From Prolixibacteraceae bacterium (GTDB lineage Bacteria; Bacteroidota; Bacteroidia; Bacteroidales; Prolixibacteraceae): DNA of 64,000 nucleotides. Every line of letters starts with the position of its first letter. The stretch's first letter is position 1. Below the pieces are notes generated by a model that did no database searches, was not told where the DNA came from, and saw only the letters and a program-made list of their open reading frames with translations. Shown piece by piece: positions 29,529 to 37,723 of the stretch. The stretch covers positions 1-64,000 of the forward strand of contig JAIOZY010000010.1 of the NCBI GenBank assembly GCA_021740385.1, in the 5' to 3' direction. The translations under genes and the position numbers were made by a program.

Positions 29529-29558
29529 TACATTTGCACAAACGTTTGTGCAAATGTA
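29529..29558. promoter_or_regulatory. Perfect 30-bp palindromic operator overlapping a -7 box
   Basis: The left arm TACATTTGCACAAAC is followed directly by its exact reverse complement, with the dyad between 29543 and 29544. The first eight bases TACATTTG (29529-29536) match the TAnnTTTG -7 consensus, and by symmetry so do the last eight on the minus strand. It lies 54 bases after lacI and 39 before the ADP-ribosylglycohydrolase ATG. Binding here would directly mask the promoter. Confidence 0.85.
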
Positions 29559-29597
29559 AAAGCAAAACTGAAAACTTTTAAATCTAACTCGACCGAT

Positions 29598-31169
29598 ATG
29601 CGTAAAATAAGTTTATTTACAATATTCATTCTTATGCTAATGATTGGGATATCATGCAATCATTCAAAATCTGGAGAATCATCTTTCTTCGACAAACCAT
29701 TAAAAATTACTAGAGCTGAACTAGCCGATAAAATTAAAGGTGGCTGGGCCGGCCAGGTAATTGGCTGCACGTATGGTGGCCCAACAGAATTTCACTATCT
29801 GGGAGAAATAATCCCGGACTCTTTTCCAATTGTTTGGGATTCTGCACGTATTGAATGGTATTACGACCATGAACCCGGCCTTTACGATGATGTGTACATG
29901 GATCTCACTTTTGTGGAAGTATTCGAAAAAGAAGGGCTGGATGCTCCGGCCTCTTCTCATGCTAAAGCCTTTGCTAATGCCGATTATATGCTGTGGCATG
30001 CGAATCAGGCTGCACGTTACAACATACTGAACGGCATTGAACCACCTGCATCGGGGTATTGGGAAAACAATCCGCACTCCGACGATATCGATTTTCAAAT
30101 TGAAGCCGATTTTGCCGGACTCATGTCACCGGGAATGGGCAATACTGCCTCTGAGTTTTGCGATCGTTTAGGTCATATTATGAATTATGGCGATGGTTGG
30201 TATGGAGGGGTTTATGTGGCAAATATGTACGCACTCGCCTTCGTATCTCACGATGTTAATTTCATAGCAACCCAAGCCTTAAAATCGATTCCGGAAGAAA
30301 GTGAATTCTACAATTGCATGAAAGATGTGATGAATTGGCAAAAGCAATATCCCGATGATTGGACAAAAACCTGGTTAAAAGTACAAGAAAAATGGTCGAA
30401 CGACGTAGGTTGCCCCGATGGTGTTTTTCAACCTTTCGATATTGATGCAAAAATAAACTCTGCTTATATTTTGATTGGATTACTCTACGGAGAGGGAGAC
30501 TATTCGAAAACACTTGAAATCAGTGCCCGATGTGGACAAGATTCCGACTGCAATCCAGCCAGTGCAGGAGGCATACTGGGAACAATGTTAGGTTATTCAA
30601 ATATTCCACCATATTGGAAACAAGGATTAGATAAAGTTGAAGACCGTGATTTTAAATATACCACCATTTCATTAAATGATGTATATGAAATGGGGTTAAC
30701 TCATGCCTTACAAGTTATTAAAAGCGAAGGCGGTAAAGCAAACGAGCAAATAATAACAATCGACGTTCAGCATCCACAACCAGTAAAATTGGAACAAGGT
30801 TTTGAAGGCCACTACCCCGTTGCCAGGCTATCACTCTCTGAAAAAGACCAAAACCTCACACTCAATCATACACAAATAAGTTTCGAATTTGAAGGGATTG
30901 GCTTTGCGCTCAATGGATATTCAAACAAAGAAAAACATCTGGATGACACCGTTCAATTGGTAAAAGTATATATCGATAATGTAGAAACAGAAACAGTAAA
31001 ACTACCCACCAATTTCACCATTCGTCGACACGATATTTGCTGGAAATACAAACTGAATAAAGGAAAACATACAATTAAACTGCAGTTGCTCAATCCTGAA
31101 AAAGGGTATTCGGTATGGTTGAATAAACCAATCATCTATAGCGATCAACCAGTTAATAAAGAACTATAA
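29598..31169 (+). CDS. ADP-ribosylglycohydrolase family lipoprotein
   Basis: A predicted periplasmic or surface lipoprotein of the ADP-ribosylglycohydrolase (DraG/ARH) family, which cleaves N- or O-glycosidic bonds to ribose. The lipobox cysteine is Cys20 (MIGISC). Family motifs are KIKGGWAGQVIGCTYGGP (about 46-62), YDDVYMDLTF (about 97-106) and the metal-binding GQDSDCNPASAGG (about 313-325). A beta-rich C-terminal domain (about 385-523) is added, possibly for substrate binding. It is the first gene of an eight-gene cluster and sits right behind the palindromic operator. Export of such an enzyme suggests it acts on external ADP-ribose-like or riboside substrates. Confidence 0.88.
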   Translation: MRKISLFTIFILMLMIGISCNHSKSGESSFFDKPLKITRAELADKIKGGWAGQVIGCTYGGPTEFHYLGEIIPDSFPIVWDSARIEWYYDHEPGLYDDVYMDLTFVEVFEKEGLDAPASSHAKAFANADYMLWHANQAARYNILNGIEPPASGYWENNPHSDDIDFQIEADFAGLMSPGMGNTASEFCDRLGHIMNYGDGWYGGVYVANMYALAFVSHDVNFIATQALKSIPEESEFYNCMKDVMNWQKQYPDDWTKTWLKVQEKWSNDVGCPDGVFQPFDIDAKINSAYILIGLLYGEGDYSKTLEISARCGQDSDCNPASAGGILGTMLGYSNIPPYWKQGLDKVEDRDFKYTTISLNDVYEMGLTHALQVIKSEGGKANEQIITIDVQHPQPVKLEQGFEGHYPVARLSLSEKDQNLTLNHTQISFEFEGIGFALNGYSNKEKHLDDTVQLVKVYIDNVETETVKLPTNFTIRRHDICWKYKLNKGKHTIKLQLLNPEKGYSVWLNKPIIYSDQPVNKEL

Positions 31170-31180
31170 ATCCTATTACC

Positions 31181-32179
31181 ATGTTTATCATTCAATCGTA
31201 TCCGCTTGCTGTAATCTTTTGCGTAATCACTATGCTGTGTTGGGGATCGTGGGCCAACACTCAGAAATTAGCCTCTAAAAGTTGGGGCTTCCCCTTGTTC
31301 TACTGGGATTATACTTTGGGTATTATCCTGCTTTCTTTACTTGTTGGTGTTACCATGGGCAACATGGGAAGCGAAGGACAAGGCTTTTTTACCAGTTTGA
31401 AAGAAGCTTCCCTGAATGCAATTCTACTCGCTTTGCTGGGAGGTGCCGTATTCAATATTGCCAACCTCTTGCTTGTTGCAGCTATTGACATTGCCGGAAT
31501 GGCTATTGCCTTCCCCGTGGGTATAGGCATTGCACTCGCCCTTGGAGTTACCGTTAATTATATTGCTACTCCATTAGGAAACCCGGCCCTGCTTTTTATT
31601 GGTGTGGCACTGGTAGTTGGTGCCATTGTGCTGGATGCCCTCGCCTATAAAAAAATTTCAAAAGGAAGTGCCAGTACAAAAGGCATTGTGATTTCGCTGG
31701 CAGCCGGTATTTTGATGGGCTTCTTTTATCGTTTTGTGGCTGCTTCCATGTCGGAAGATTTTGCAAAACCTGTTGCCGGATTAATGACACCGTATGCAGC
31801 AGTCTTCATCTTTTCAATTGGGATATTCCTGTCGAATTTTCTTTTTAACTCCTTTTTTATGTATAAACCGGTAAGTGGAAAAAAGGTCACGTATTCCGAT
31901 TATTTCAAAAAAGGAAATCCGAAATTACACCTGATTGGTATTTTTGGAGGTGTAATCTGGTCAATCGGATTTGTTTTTAATATGATTGCTGCCGGAAAAG
32001 CAGGATTTGCCATATCATACGGACTGGGACAGGGAGCTACGTTAATTGCAGCTATATGGGGCGTGTTCATCTGGAAAGAATTTAAATATGCCCCAAAAGG
32101 CACCAACAGGCTTCTGGCATTAATGTTTATTAGTTTTATTGCCGGCCTGGTACTGATCATTACTGCACGTTTCATCTAA
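31181..32179 (+). CDS. GRP/ureide-permease-type sugar or nucleoside-product transporter
   Basis: About ten transmembrane segments in 332 residues. It fits the glucose/ribose-porter and ureide-permease branch of the drug/metabolite transporter superfamily (MLCWGSWANTQKLASKSW near the N-terminus, FYWDYTLG, then a conserved second half with FGGVIWSIGFVFN). The gene begins 11 bases after the ADP-ribosylglycohydrolase and ends 12 bases before ribokinase, so it likely imports the pentose that ribokinase phosphorylates. Substrate assignment is inferred from context. Confidence 0.82.
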   Translation: MFIIQSYPLAVIFCVITMLCWGSWANTQKLASKSWGFPLFYWDYTLGIILLSLLVGVTMGNMGSEGQGFFTSLKEASLNAILLALLGGAVFNIANLLLVAAIDIAGMAIAFPVGIGIALALGVTVNYIATPLGNPALLFIGVALVVGAIVLDALAYKKISKGSASTKGIVISLAAGILMGFFYRFVAASMSEDFAKPVAGLMTPYAAVFIFSIGIFLSNFLFNSFFMYKPVSGKKVTYSDYFKKGNPKLHLIGIFGGVIWSIGFVFNMIAAGKAGFAISYGLGQGATLIAAIWGVFIWKEFKYAPKGTNRLLALMFISFIAGLVLIITARFI

Positions 32180-32191
32180 AAAAGATAAAAC

Positions 32192-33106
32192 ATGGGAAAA
32201 GTTCTGGTAATAGGAAGCAGCAATACCGATCTGGTGTCCCGGACCGAAAAAATGCCTAAACCCGGTGAAACCATTATTGGAAAGGAATTCCGGGTTGTTC
32301 AGGGTGGAAAAGGCGCCAACCAGGCCGTAGCGGCTGCAAGGGCCGGCAGCAATGTTGTTTTTGTTGCAAAGCTGGGAAATGACGCTTTTGCTGAAAACGC
32401 GCTTCAGGAATACCAAAAAGACCAACTAAACACGCAGTACATTTTAAACGACAAAAACGAACCTACAGGAACCGCCATCATTATTGTTGACAATCATTCA
32501 GGCCAAAATTCAATTGTTGTCAACCCGGGTGCCAATCACCAGCTAAAGGTTTCGGACATTGAAGGTATTGAAAACGAACTTTTCACACCGGGTGTGTTGC
32601 TTGTGCAGCTCGAAATACCACCTGATGTTGTACATTATGCACTGAAAACAGCATCGGAACATGGAATGAAAACCTTGCTCAACCCGGCGCCTGCCCGGCA
32701 TCTGAGCGATGAATTATTATCATACGTCGATATCATTACACCTAACGAAACCGAAGCTGAAATGCTTACCGGAATTAAGTGTGTTAATGATGAAAACATT
32801 GAAAGGGCAGCAAAAGCACTGATAGAAAAAGTTAACGATGCTGTGATCATAACCCTGGGCGAAAAGGGTGTGTTTTTCATGTTGAAAAACGGGAAAACGG
32901 GAAGTATCCCTGCCCTTAAAGTAAAAGCTGTTGATACCACAGCGGCCGGCGATGTTTTTAACGGGTACCTTGCTGCCGCATTAAGTAAACACACTGCAAT
33001 TGAAAAAGCCATTTACCAGTCGATCAGGGCAGCATCAATTTCAGTAAAAAAAGAGGGGGCACAACCTTCAATTCCTTATCTTTATGAAATCGAAAGCCAG
33101 AAATAA
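32192..33106 (+). CDS. rbsK: Ribokinase
   Basis: PfkB-family kinase converting ribose to ribose 5-phosphate in the cytoplasm. Visible signatures are GGKGANQAVAAARAG (residues 38-52), NPGANHQL, and the catalytic DTTAAGDVFNGY with Asp254 as the base. Length 304 is normal. The order permease-ribokinase and the nucleoside hydrolase and deoC downstream support ribose or deoxyribose as the sugar. Another PfkB specificity cannot be excluded. Confidence 0.9.
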   Translation: MGKVLVIGSSNTDLVSRTEKMPKPGETIIGKEFRVVQGGKGANQAVAAARAGSNVVFVAKLGNDAFAENALQEYQKDQLNTQYILNDKNEPTGTAIIIVDNHSGQNSIVVNPGANHQLKVSDIEGIENELFTPGVLLVQLEIPPDVVHYALKTASEHGMKTLLNPAPARHLSDELLSYVDIITPNETEAEMLTGIKCVNDENIERAAKALIEKVNDAVIITLGEKGVFFMLKNGKTGSIPALKVKAVDTTAAGDVFNGYLAAALSKHTAIEKAIYQSIRAASISVKKEGAQPSIPYLYEIESQK

Positions 33107-33114
33107 CCGTTGTC

Positions 33115-34494
33115 ATGTTTAAACACCTCTTCGTATTTATTATCGCATTAAACATTGCCTGCACATTGGCAGCCAAAACCCTGCCCCTTTTGCAGGTAAG
33201 TGAAAACAAACAGTACATTGAAACCGAAAACGGGGAACCTTTTTTATGGATTGGCGACACGGCCTGGGAACTCATTCACCGGCTTAACCGCCAGGAGACT
33301 GAACTGTATTTGAACGACCGGGCCGATAAAGGTTTCAACATTATTCAAACCGTAGTACTGGCCGAGTTGAACGGACTTAAAACACCCAATGCAAATGGCG
33401 ATGTGCCGTTGGTTGACCTTGACCCGACGCGGCTAAACGAAAAGTACTTCGAACACGTTGACTGGGTATTGAAAAAAGCCGAAAAACGGGGACTGTATAT
33501 TGCGCTGCTCCCAACATGGGGCGACAAGTTTAATCGGAAATGGGGTGCGGGTCCTGAAATTTTCAACCCTGTAAACGCTGAAAGATATGGTGAGCTTCTG
33601 GCCAAACGCTACCTCAATCAAAACAACATTGTGTGGGTACTTGGCGGCGACCGCATGCCCGAATCGGAAATACAATTCGAAGTAATCCGGGCTATGGCGA
33701 GGGGCATTCGAAACGTTGATCAAAAACACCTGATCACCTACCATCCTGTAGGGGGGAAAAGGGCAACCGATGTTTTTAACAACGAATGGCTCGACCTCGA
33801 CATGTTTCAAAGCGGACATTCACGAGACGCTGCTGAATACCGGTATGTATGGGAAAGCAAAAAAAACACCCCTGCCCGACCGGTAATAAACGGCGAAGCC
33901 CGCTATGAAAACATCCCCGACCATTTTTGGGAACCGGAAGAACACCCCTGGCTCGACGACAGCGATGTGCGCGTATCGGCCTACTGGAGTTTTTTTGCCG
34001 GGGCTGCCGGTTACACTTACGGCTGCAACGACATTTGGCAAATGTATAGCCTGCACCACAACCCCACGATCAATGCCCGAACCGGCTGGAAAGATGCGAT
34101 GCAATTGCCGGGTTCATCGCAAATGAAACACCTTAAAACACTTTTTACGGCTTTCCCCTGGCATGAAATGGAAAACGACCAGTCGATCATTCTGAACGAA
34201 AACCCGCGAAACGATGAATTCAGCATGAGTGCCATTAGTAAAAACCGTGATTTTTTGCTGGCACATACGCCATGGGGGCGCTCCATAAAAGTTGATCTGT
34301 CGAAAGTGGATGCCCAAAAAATAAAAGCTTTTTGGTTCAATCCCCGTTCAGGTGGCTCGTTATTTATTGGCACATTCAATGCTTCGGAAAAACCGGAATT
34401 CACCCCCTGGGCTTCGGGCCGGGGCAGCGATTTTGTACTCGTTGTTATTGATGCTTCCAACAGTTATCCCTTACCATTCGTAAATAACCAATAA
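33115..34494 (+). CDS. DUF4038 / GH140-like glycoside hydrolase
   Basis: A secreted protein with a signal peptide (residues 1-20) and a TIM-barrel-type domain recognisable as DUF4038: FLWIGDTAWELIHRLNRQETELYL, then LLPTWGDKF, VWVLGGDRMPE and VINGEARYEN. A C-terminal beta domain follows (PRSGGSLFIGTFNA). The characterised relative family GH140 contains apiosidases. In this cluster its neighbours act on ribosides and nucleosides, so the real substrate may be a branched- or pentofuranosyl compound; that is inference. It starts 8 bases after ribokinase. Confidence 0.82.
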   Translation: MFKHLFVFIIALNIACTLAAKTLPLLQVSENKQYIETENGEPFLWIGDTAWELIHRLNRQETELYLNDRADKGFNIIQTVVLAELNGLKTPNANGDVPLVDLDPTRLNEKYFEHVDWVLKKAEKRGLYIALLPTWGDKFNRKWGAGPEIFNPVNAERYGELLAKRYLNQNNIVWVLGGDRMPESEIQFEVIRAMARGIRNVDQKHLITYHPVGGKRATDVFNNEWLDLDMFQSGHSRDAAEYRYVWESKKNTPARPVINGEARYENIPDHFWEPEEHPWLDDSDVRVSAYWSFFAGAAGYTYGCNDIWQMYSLHHNPTINARTGWKDAMQLPGSSQMKHLKTLFTAFPWHEMENDQSIILNENPRNDEFSMSAISKNRDFLLAHTPWGRSIKVDLSKVDAQKIKAFWFNPRSGGSLFIGTFNASEKPEFTPWASGRGSDFVLVVIDASNSYPLPFVNNQ

Positions 34495-34505
34495 AATATA
34501 TAACC

Positions 34506-35516
34506 ATGAACCGTATACTGCATTACTTTTTTATTGCGGGCTTGTTTCTGATTTTTGCCTGCACCAGCGAAGAAACCAAACCGGTAAAAATTATTTTCGA
34601 CACCGACTTTGGCGGCGATGCCGATGACCTTGGCGCCCTGGTGATGCTGCACAACTTTGTTGAAAACAACGAATGCGAACTGCTTGCCGTAATGCTCTGG
34701 ACAAGCGAACAATATGCCGTTCAGGCCGTCGATGCCATTAACCGTTATTACAATCACCCCGATATTCCGATTGGGGTACGGAAAGCCGGGAAATACCACG
34801 AACCCTGGAACTATTGCAAACCCATTGCCGATGCGTTTCCAAACGAACTCACCTACGAAAAAGCGGAAGATGCCACAATTTTATACCGAAAAATTCTGGC
34901 TGAAGCCGATGATAACAGCGTAGTAATTGTACCCGTTGGCCCACTCGCTAACCTGCAAAACCTGATCGTATCACCTCCCGATGCCATTTCACCATTAACA
35001 GGCAAAGAACTTCTGCACCAAAAAGTGAAAGAGCTGGTTATCATGGGCGGACAATTCCCCTCGGGTGAAAACGAATGGAATTTTAACGGCAACATGCCGG
35101 GCGTGACAAAGTTTGTGCTCAATAACATTGACCTGCCCGTTACCTTCTCGGGATATGAAATTGGGGCGGCCATTAAAACCGGCGAGGAGTTTAACCAAAC
35201 CGATCCGAATACCCCGCTTTATGTAGGTTTTAAACATTTTAGCCAACACGCCCCGTGGATCAATGAAAATTACAAGGGTAAAATCCTCGACAATTCAACG
35301 TTCGACCAAACGGCTGTTTTACATGCCGTTCGAAACGGCGAAGGCCAATTCTGGGAAAAAGTTACAGGCGGTGAGTGTATTGCCGATGAAAATGGCGGCA
35401 ACACCTGGGCCGAAAATCCTGAATCGAAGCATGCCTACCTGAAACTGATAGCCGACCCGGAAAATATGGCTGCGCTGATTGAAAAACTGATGCTTTGGGA
35501 ACCCGAAAACAGGTAA
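34506..35516 (+). CDS. Inosine-uridine-preferring nucleoside hydrolase family lipoprotein
   Basis: Hydrolyses ribonucleosides to base and ribose. The lipobox cysteine is Cys19 (LIFAC), so the enzyme is exported and membrane-anchored. The Ca-binding N-terminal motif DTDFGGDADD occupies residues 32-41, and later family segments VPVGPLANL and MGGQFPSGENEWNFNGN are clear. An exported nucleoside hydrolase placed between GH140-like and GH30 genes suggests extracytoplasmic nucleoside breakdown followed by pentose uptake through the permease at 31181. Confidence 0.9.
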   Translation: MNRILHYFFIAGLFLIFACTSEETKPVKIIFDTDFGGDADDLGALVMLHNFVENNECELLAVMLWTSEQYAVQAVDAINRYYNHPDIPIGVRKAGKYHEPWNYCKPIADAFPNELTYEKAEDATILYRKILAEADDNSVVIVPVGPLANLQNLIVSPPDAISPLTGKELLHQKVKELVIMGGQFPSGENEWNFNGNMPGVTKFVLNNIDLPVTFSGYEIGAAIKTGEEFNQTDPNTPLYVGFKHFSQHAPWINENYKGKILDNSTFDQTAVLHAVRNGEGQFWEKVTGGECIADENGGNTWAENPESKHAYLKLIADPENMAALIEKLMLWEPENR

Positions 35517-35560
35517 TTTTTTCACTATACTTTCGTTTTATTAATTTAACTACCCGATCA

Positions 35561-36970
35561 ATGAGAATAACAAACATATCAGCAATTCTGATTGTAGCTT
35601 TTCTGGCAACAAGTTGCCTGAAACAGAATGCCGTTATCAGTTGGACAACAAGCAGTCCTGATGCGACATGGCAACAATCAACCATTCTTTCAACAAAAAA
35701 CACCTCCGATTCATTAATCGTTATTTATCCTGAAAAAACCGAACAGGTAATTGATGGATTTGGCGGCTGCTTTAATGAACTGGGATGGGAAGCACTTCAA
35801 GTGCTCACCCCTGCCAGACAGGAAATGATTATTGCGGCCCTTTTCGATACTGTTTCAGGCTGTAAATTTAACCTTTGCCGCATGCCAATCGGTGCCAACG
35901 ATTATTCACTCGATTGGTATAGCCACAACGAAACCCCCAGTGACTTTTACATGCAAAACTTTTCAATTGACAGGGACCGCGAACGGCTGATCCCTTATAT
36001 CAACTTTGCCAAGAAATACAATCCTGTTATCAAAATATGGGCATCGCCATGGTGCCCGCCATCATGGATGAAAACAAACAACCATTACGCGTGTAGTCCC
36101 GACGTTGTAAACGATCTTCCCAAAAGCGGGCAAGGGCGTGAAATGACCGACCAGTTCCGCATAGAAAATTCCTACCTGGAAGCCTATGCTTTCTATTTTT
36201 CAAAATTCATTTCAGCATATAAAAATGAAGGCATCGATATTTACGCGGTTCATGTACAAAATGAACCCAACTCTTGCCAGAACTTCCCTTCGTGTATTTG
36301 GACACCCGGTTCGCTTGCAACATTCATTGGCAGTTACCTGGGCCCGCGCATGAAATCCGATCATCCTCAAACGGAAATATGGCTGGGAACCATTGAACGG
36401 CCGCAAATTGAACGCATCGATACCATCCTGCAGCACCCCGAAGCAAAAAAGTACATTAAAGGGGTCGGCTTCCAGTGGGCAGGTAAAAAGGCCATTCCGC
36501 TTGTACAAAAAAAGTATCCCGGCTATGAGCTGATGCAAACCGAGACTGAATGTGGTAACGGGTCGAACAACTGGGATGCGGCCGAATATACTTTTAGCCT
36601 GATGGAACATTATTTCAACCATGGGGCTAATGCCTACCTTTACTGGAACATGGTGCTCGACCAAACCGGGAAAAGCCGCTGGGGATGGAAACAAAACTCG
36701 ATGATTACAATTGACAGCGAAACAAAACAAGTAACTTTCAACCCCGAATTTTACCTGATGAAACATTTCAGCCATTACATCCATTCCGGCAGTCATAAAA
36801 TTAAAACGTCAGACCCAGGTTGCCTCGCTTTCAAAACCAACAATGCGCTTGTAATGGTTTACTTTAACCACAAATCAGAAACAATAAAACATTTCTCGAT
36901 AGGAGGCAGAAGCTTTAAAGCAGCCCTGCCCGCTCAGTCGATAAACACGTTTGTTTATCCCTTACAGTAA
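35561..36970 (+). CDS. GH30 family glycoside hydrolase lipoprotein
   Basis: A retaining glycoside hydrolase of the glucosylceramidase-like GH30 family. The ATG at 35561 starts the lipoprotein signal (lipobox Cys near residue 19, FLATSC). The barrel shows DGFGGCFNELGWEAL, SPWCPPSWMK, the acid/base Glu235 in VQNEPNSCQN, and the nucleophile in the QTETECGNG motif (Glu328 or Glu330). The small C-terminal beta domain is typical. The specific GH30 subfamily and substrate are unclear. A 44-base gap separates it from the nucleoside hydrolase and 17 bases from deoC. Confidence 0.88.
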   Translation: MRITNISAILIVAFLATSCLKQNAVISWTTSSPDATWQQSTILSTKNTSDSLIVIYPEKTEQVIDGFGGCFNELGWEALQVLTPARQEMIIAALFDTVSGCKFNLCRMPIGANDYSLDWYSHNETPSDFYMQNFSIDRDRERLIPYINFAKKYNPVIKIWASPWCPPSWMKTNNHYACSPDVVNDLPKSGQGREMTDQFRIENSYLEAYAFYFSKFISAYKNEGIDIYAVHVQNEPNSCQNFPSCIWTPGSLATFIGSYLGPRMKSDHPQTEIWLGTIERPQIERIDTILQHPEAKKYIKGVGFQWAGKKAIPLVQKKYPGYELMQTETECGNGSNNWDAAEYTFSLMEHYFNHGANAYLYWNMVLDQTGKSRWGWKQNSMITIDSETKQVTFNPEFYLMKHFSHYIHSGSHKIKTSDPGCLAFKTNNALVMVYFNHKSETIKHFSIGGRSFKAALPAQSINTFVYPLQ

Positions 36971-36987
36971 AATTTTAAATAAATACC

Positions 36988-37701
36988 ATGAATAAAGTTG
37001 ACGAACTGGCAAAAATGATCGATCACTCGATCCTCCACCCTGCTTTTACCGATGAAGACCTGAAAAGGGAATGCGAAGTGGCTGTAAAATACAACGTGGC
37101 TTCGGTGTGTGTAAAACCTTATGCCGTGAAACAGGCGGCCGAATACATCAAAGGGTCAGACGTGGTTAACTGCTGCGTGATTGGCTTCCCGCATGGCAAC
37201 AGCTCAACAAAGGTAAAATTGTTCGAAACCGAACAGGCCTGTATTGATGGCGCTACCGAGATTGACATGGTGGTAAACATTGGCAAAGTTTTAGGCAATG
37301 ACTGGAATTTTGTGGAAACTGAAATAGAAGCCATAAACAACGTTTGCAAAAAACACGGCGCTTTGCTGAAAGTGATTTTCGAAAATGATTACTACCGGGG
37401 CCGCGACGACCTGAAAATAAAACTTTGTGAAATATGCACCCGCGTTGGCGTGGCCTGGGCAAAAACATCAACCGGGTACGGTTTCGTAAAAGGCCCCGAC
37501 GGTAAATACAGTTACGATGGCGCCACCGAACACGACCTGAAACTGATGCACGAACATTCAGGCCCCAACGTGCAGATAAAAGCAGCCGGTGGTGTACGCA
37601 CCCTCAACGACCTGCTTCGTGTTAAAGAACTGGGCTGCACCCGCTGTGGGGCAACGGCAACAATCGCCATGCTCGAGGAAGCAAAAAAGCGGTTTAACTA
37701 A
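36988..37701 (+). CDS. deoC: Deoxyribose-phosphate aldolase
   Basis: Cleaves 2-deoxyribose 5-phosphate to acetaldehyde and glyceraldehyde 3-phosphate in the cytoplasm. The Schiff-base lysine is Lys159 in AWAKTSTGYGF. EIDMVVNIG and the phosphate-binding IKAAGGVRT are present. Length 237 is slightly longer than common bacterial DeoC. It completes a path from deoxynucleosides to central metabolism within the cluster, although no phosphorylase (deoA or deoD) or mutase (deoB) is present, so deoxyribose 5-phosphate must be made another way, perhaps by the PfkB kinase. Confidence 0.95.
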   Translation: MNKVDELAKMIDHSILHPAFTDEDLKRECEVAVKYNVASVCVKPYAVKQAAEYIKGSDVVNCCVIGFPHGNSSTKVKLFETEQACIDGATEIDMVVNIGKVLGNDWNFVETEIEAINNVCKKHGALLKVIFENDYYRGRDDLKIKLCEICTRVGVAWAKTSTGYGFVKGPDGKYSYDGATEHDLKLMHEHSGPNVQIKAAGGVRTLNDLLRVKELGCTRCGATATIAMLEEAKKRFN

Positions 37702-37723
37702 CATATAAACTGACAATTACGGA

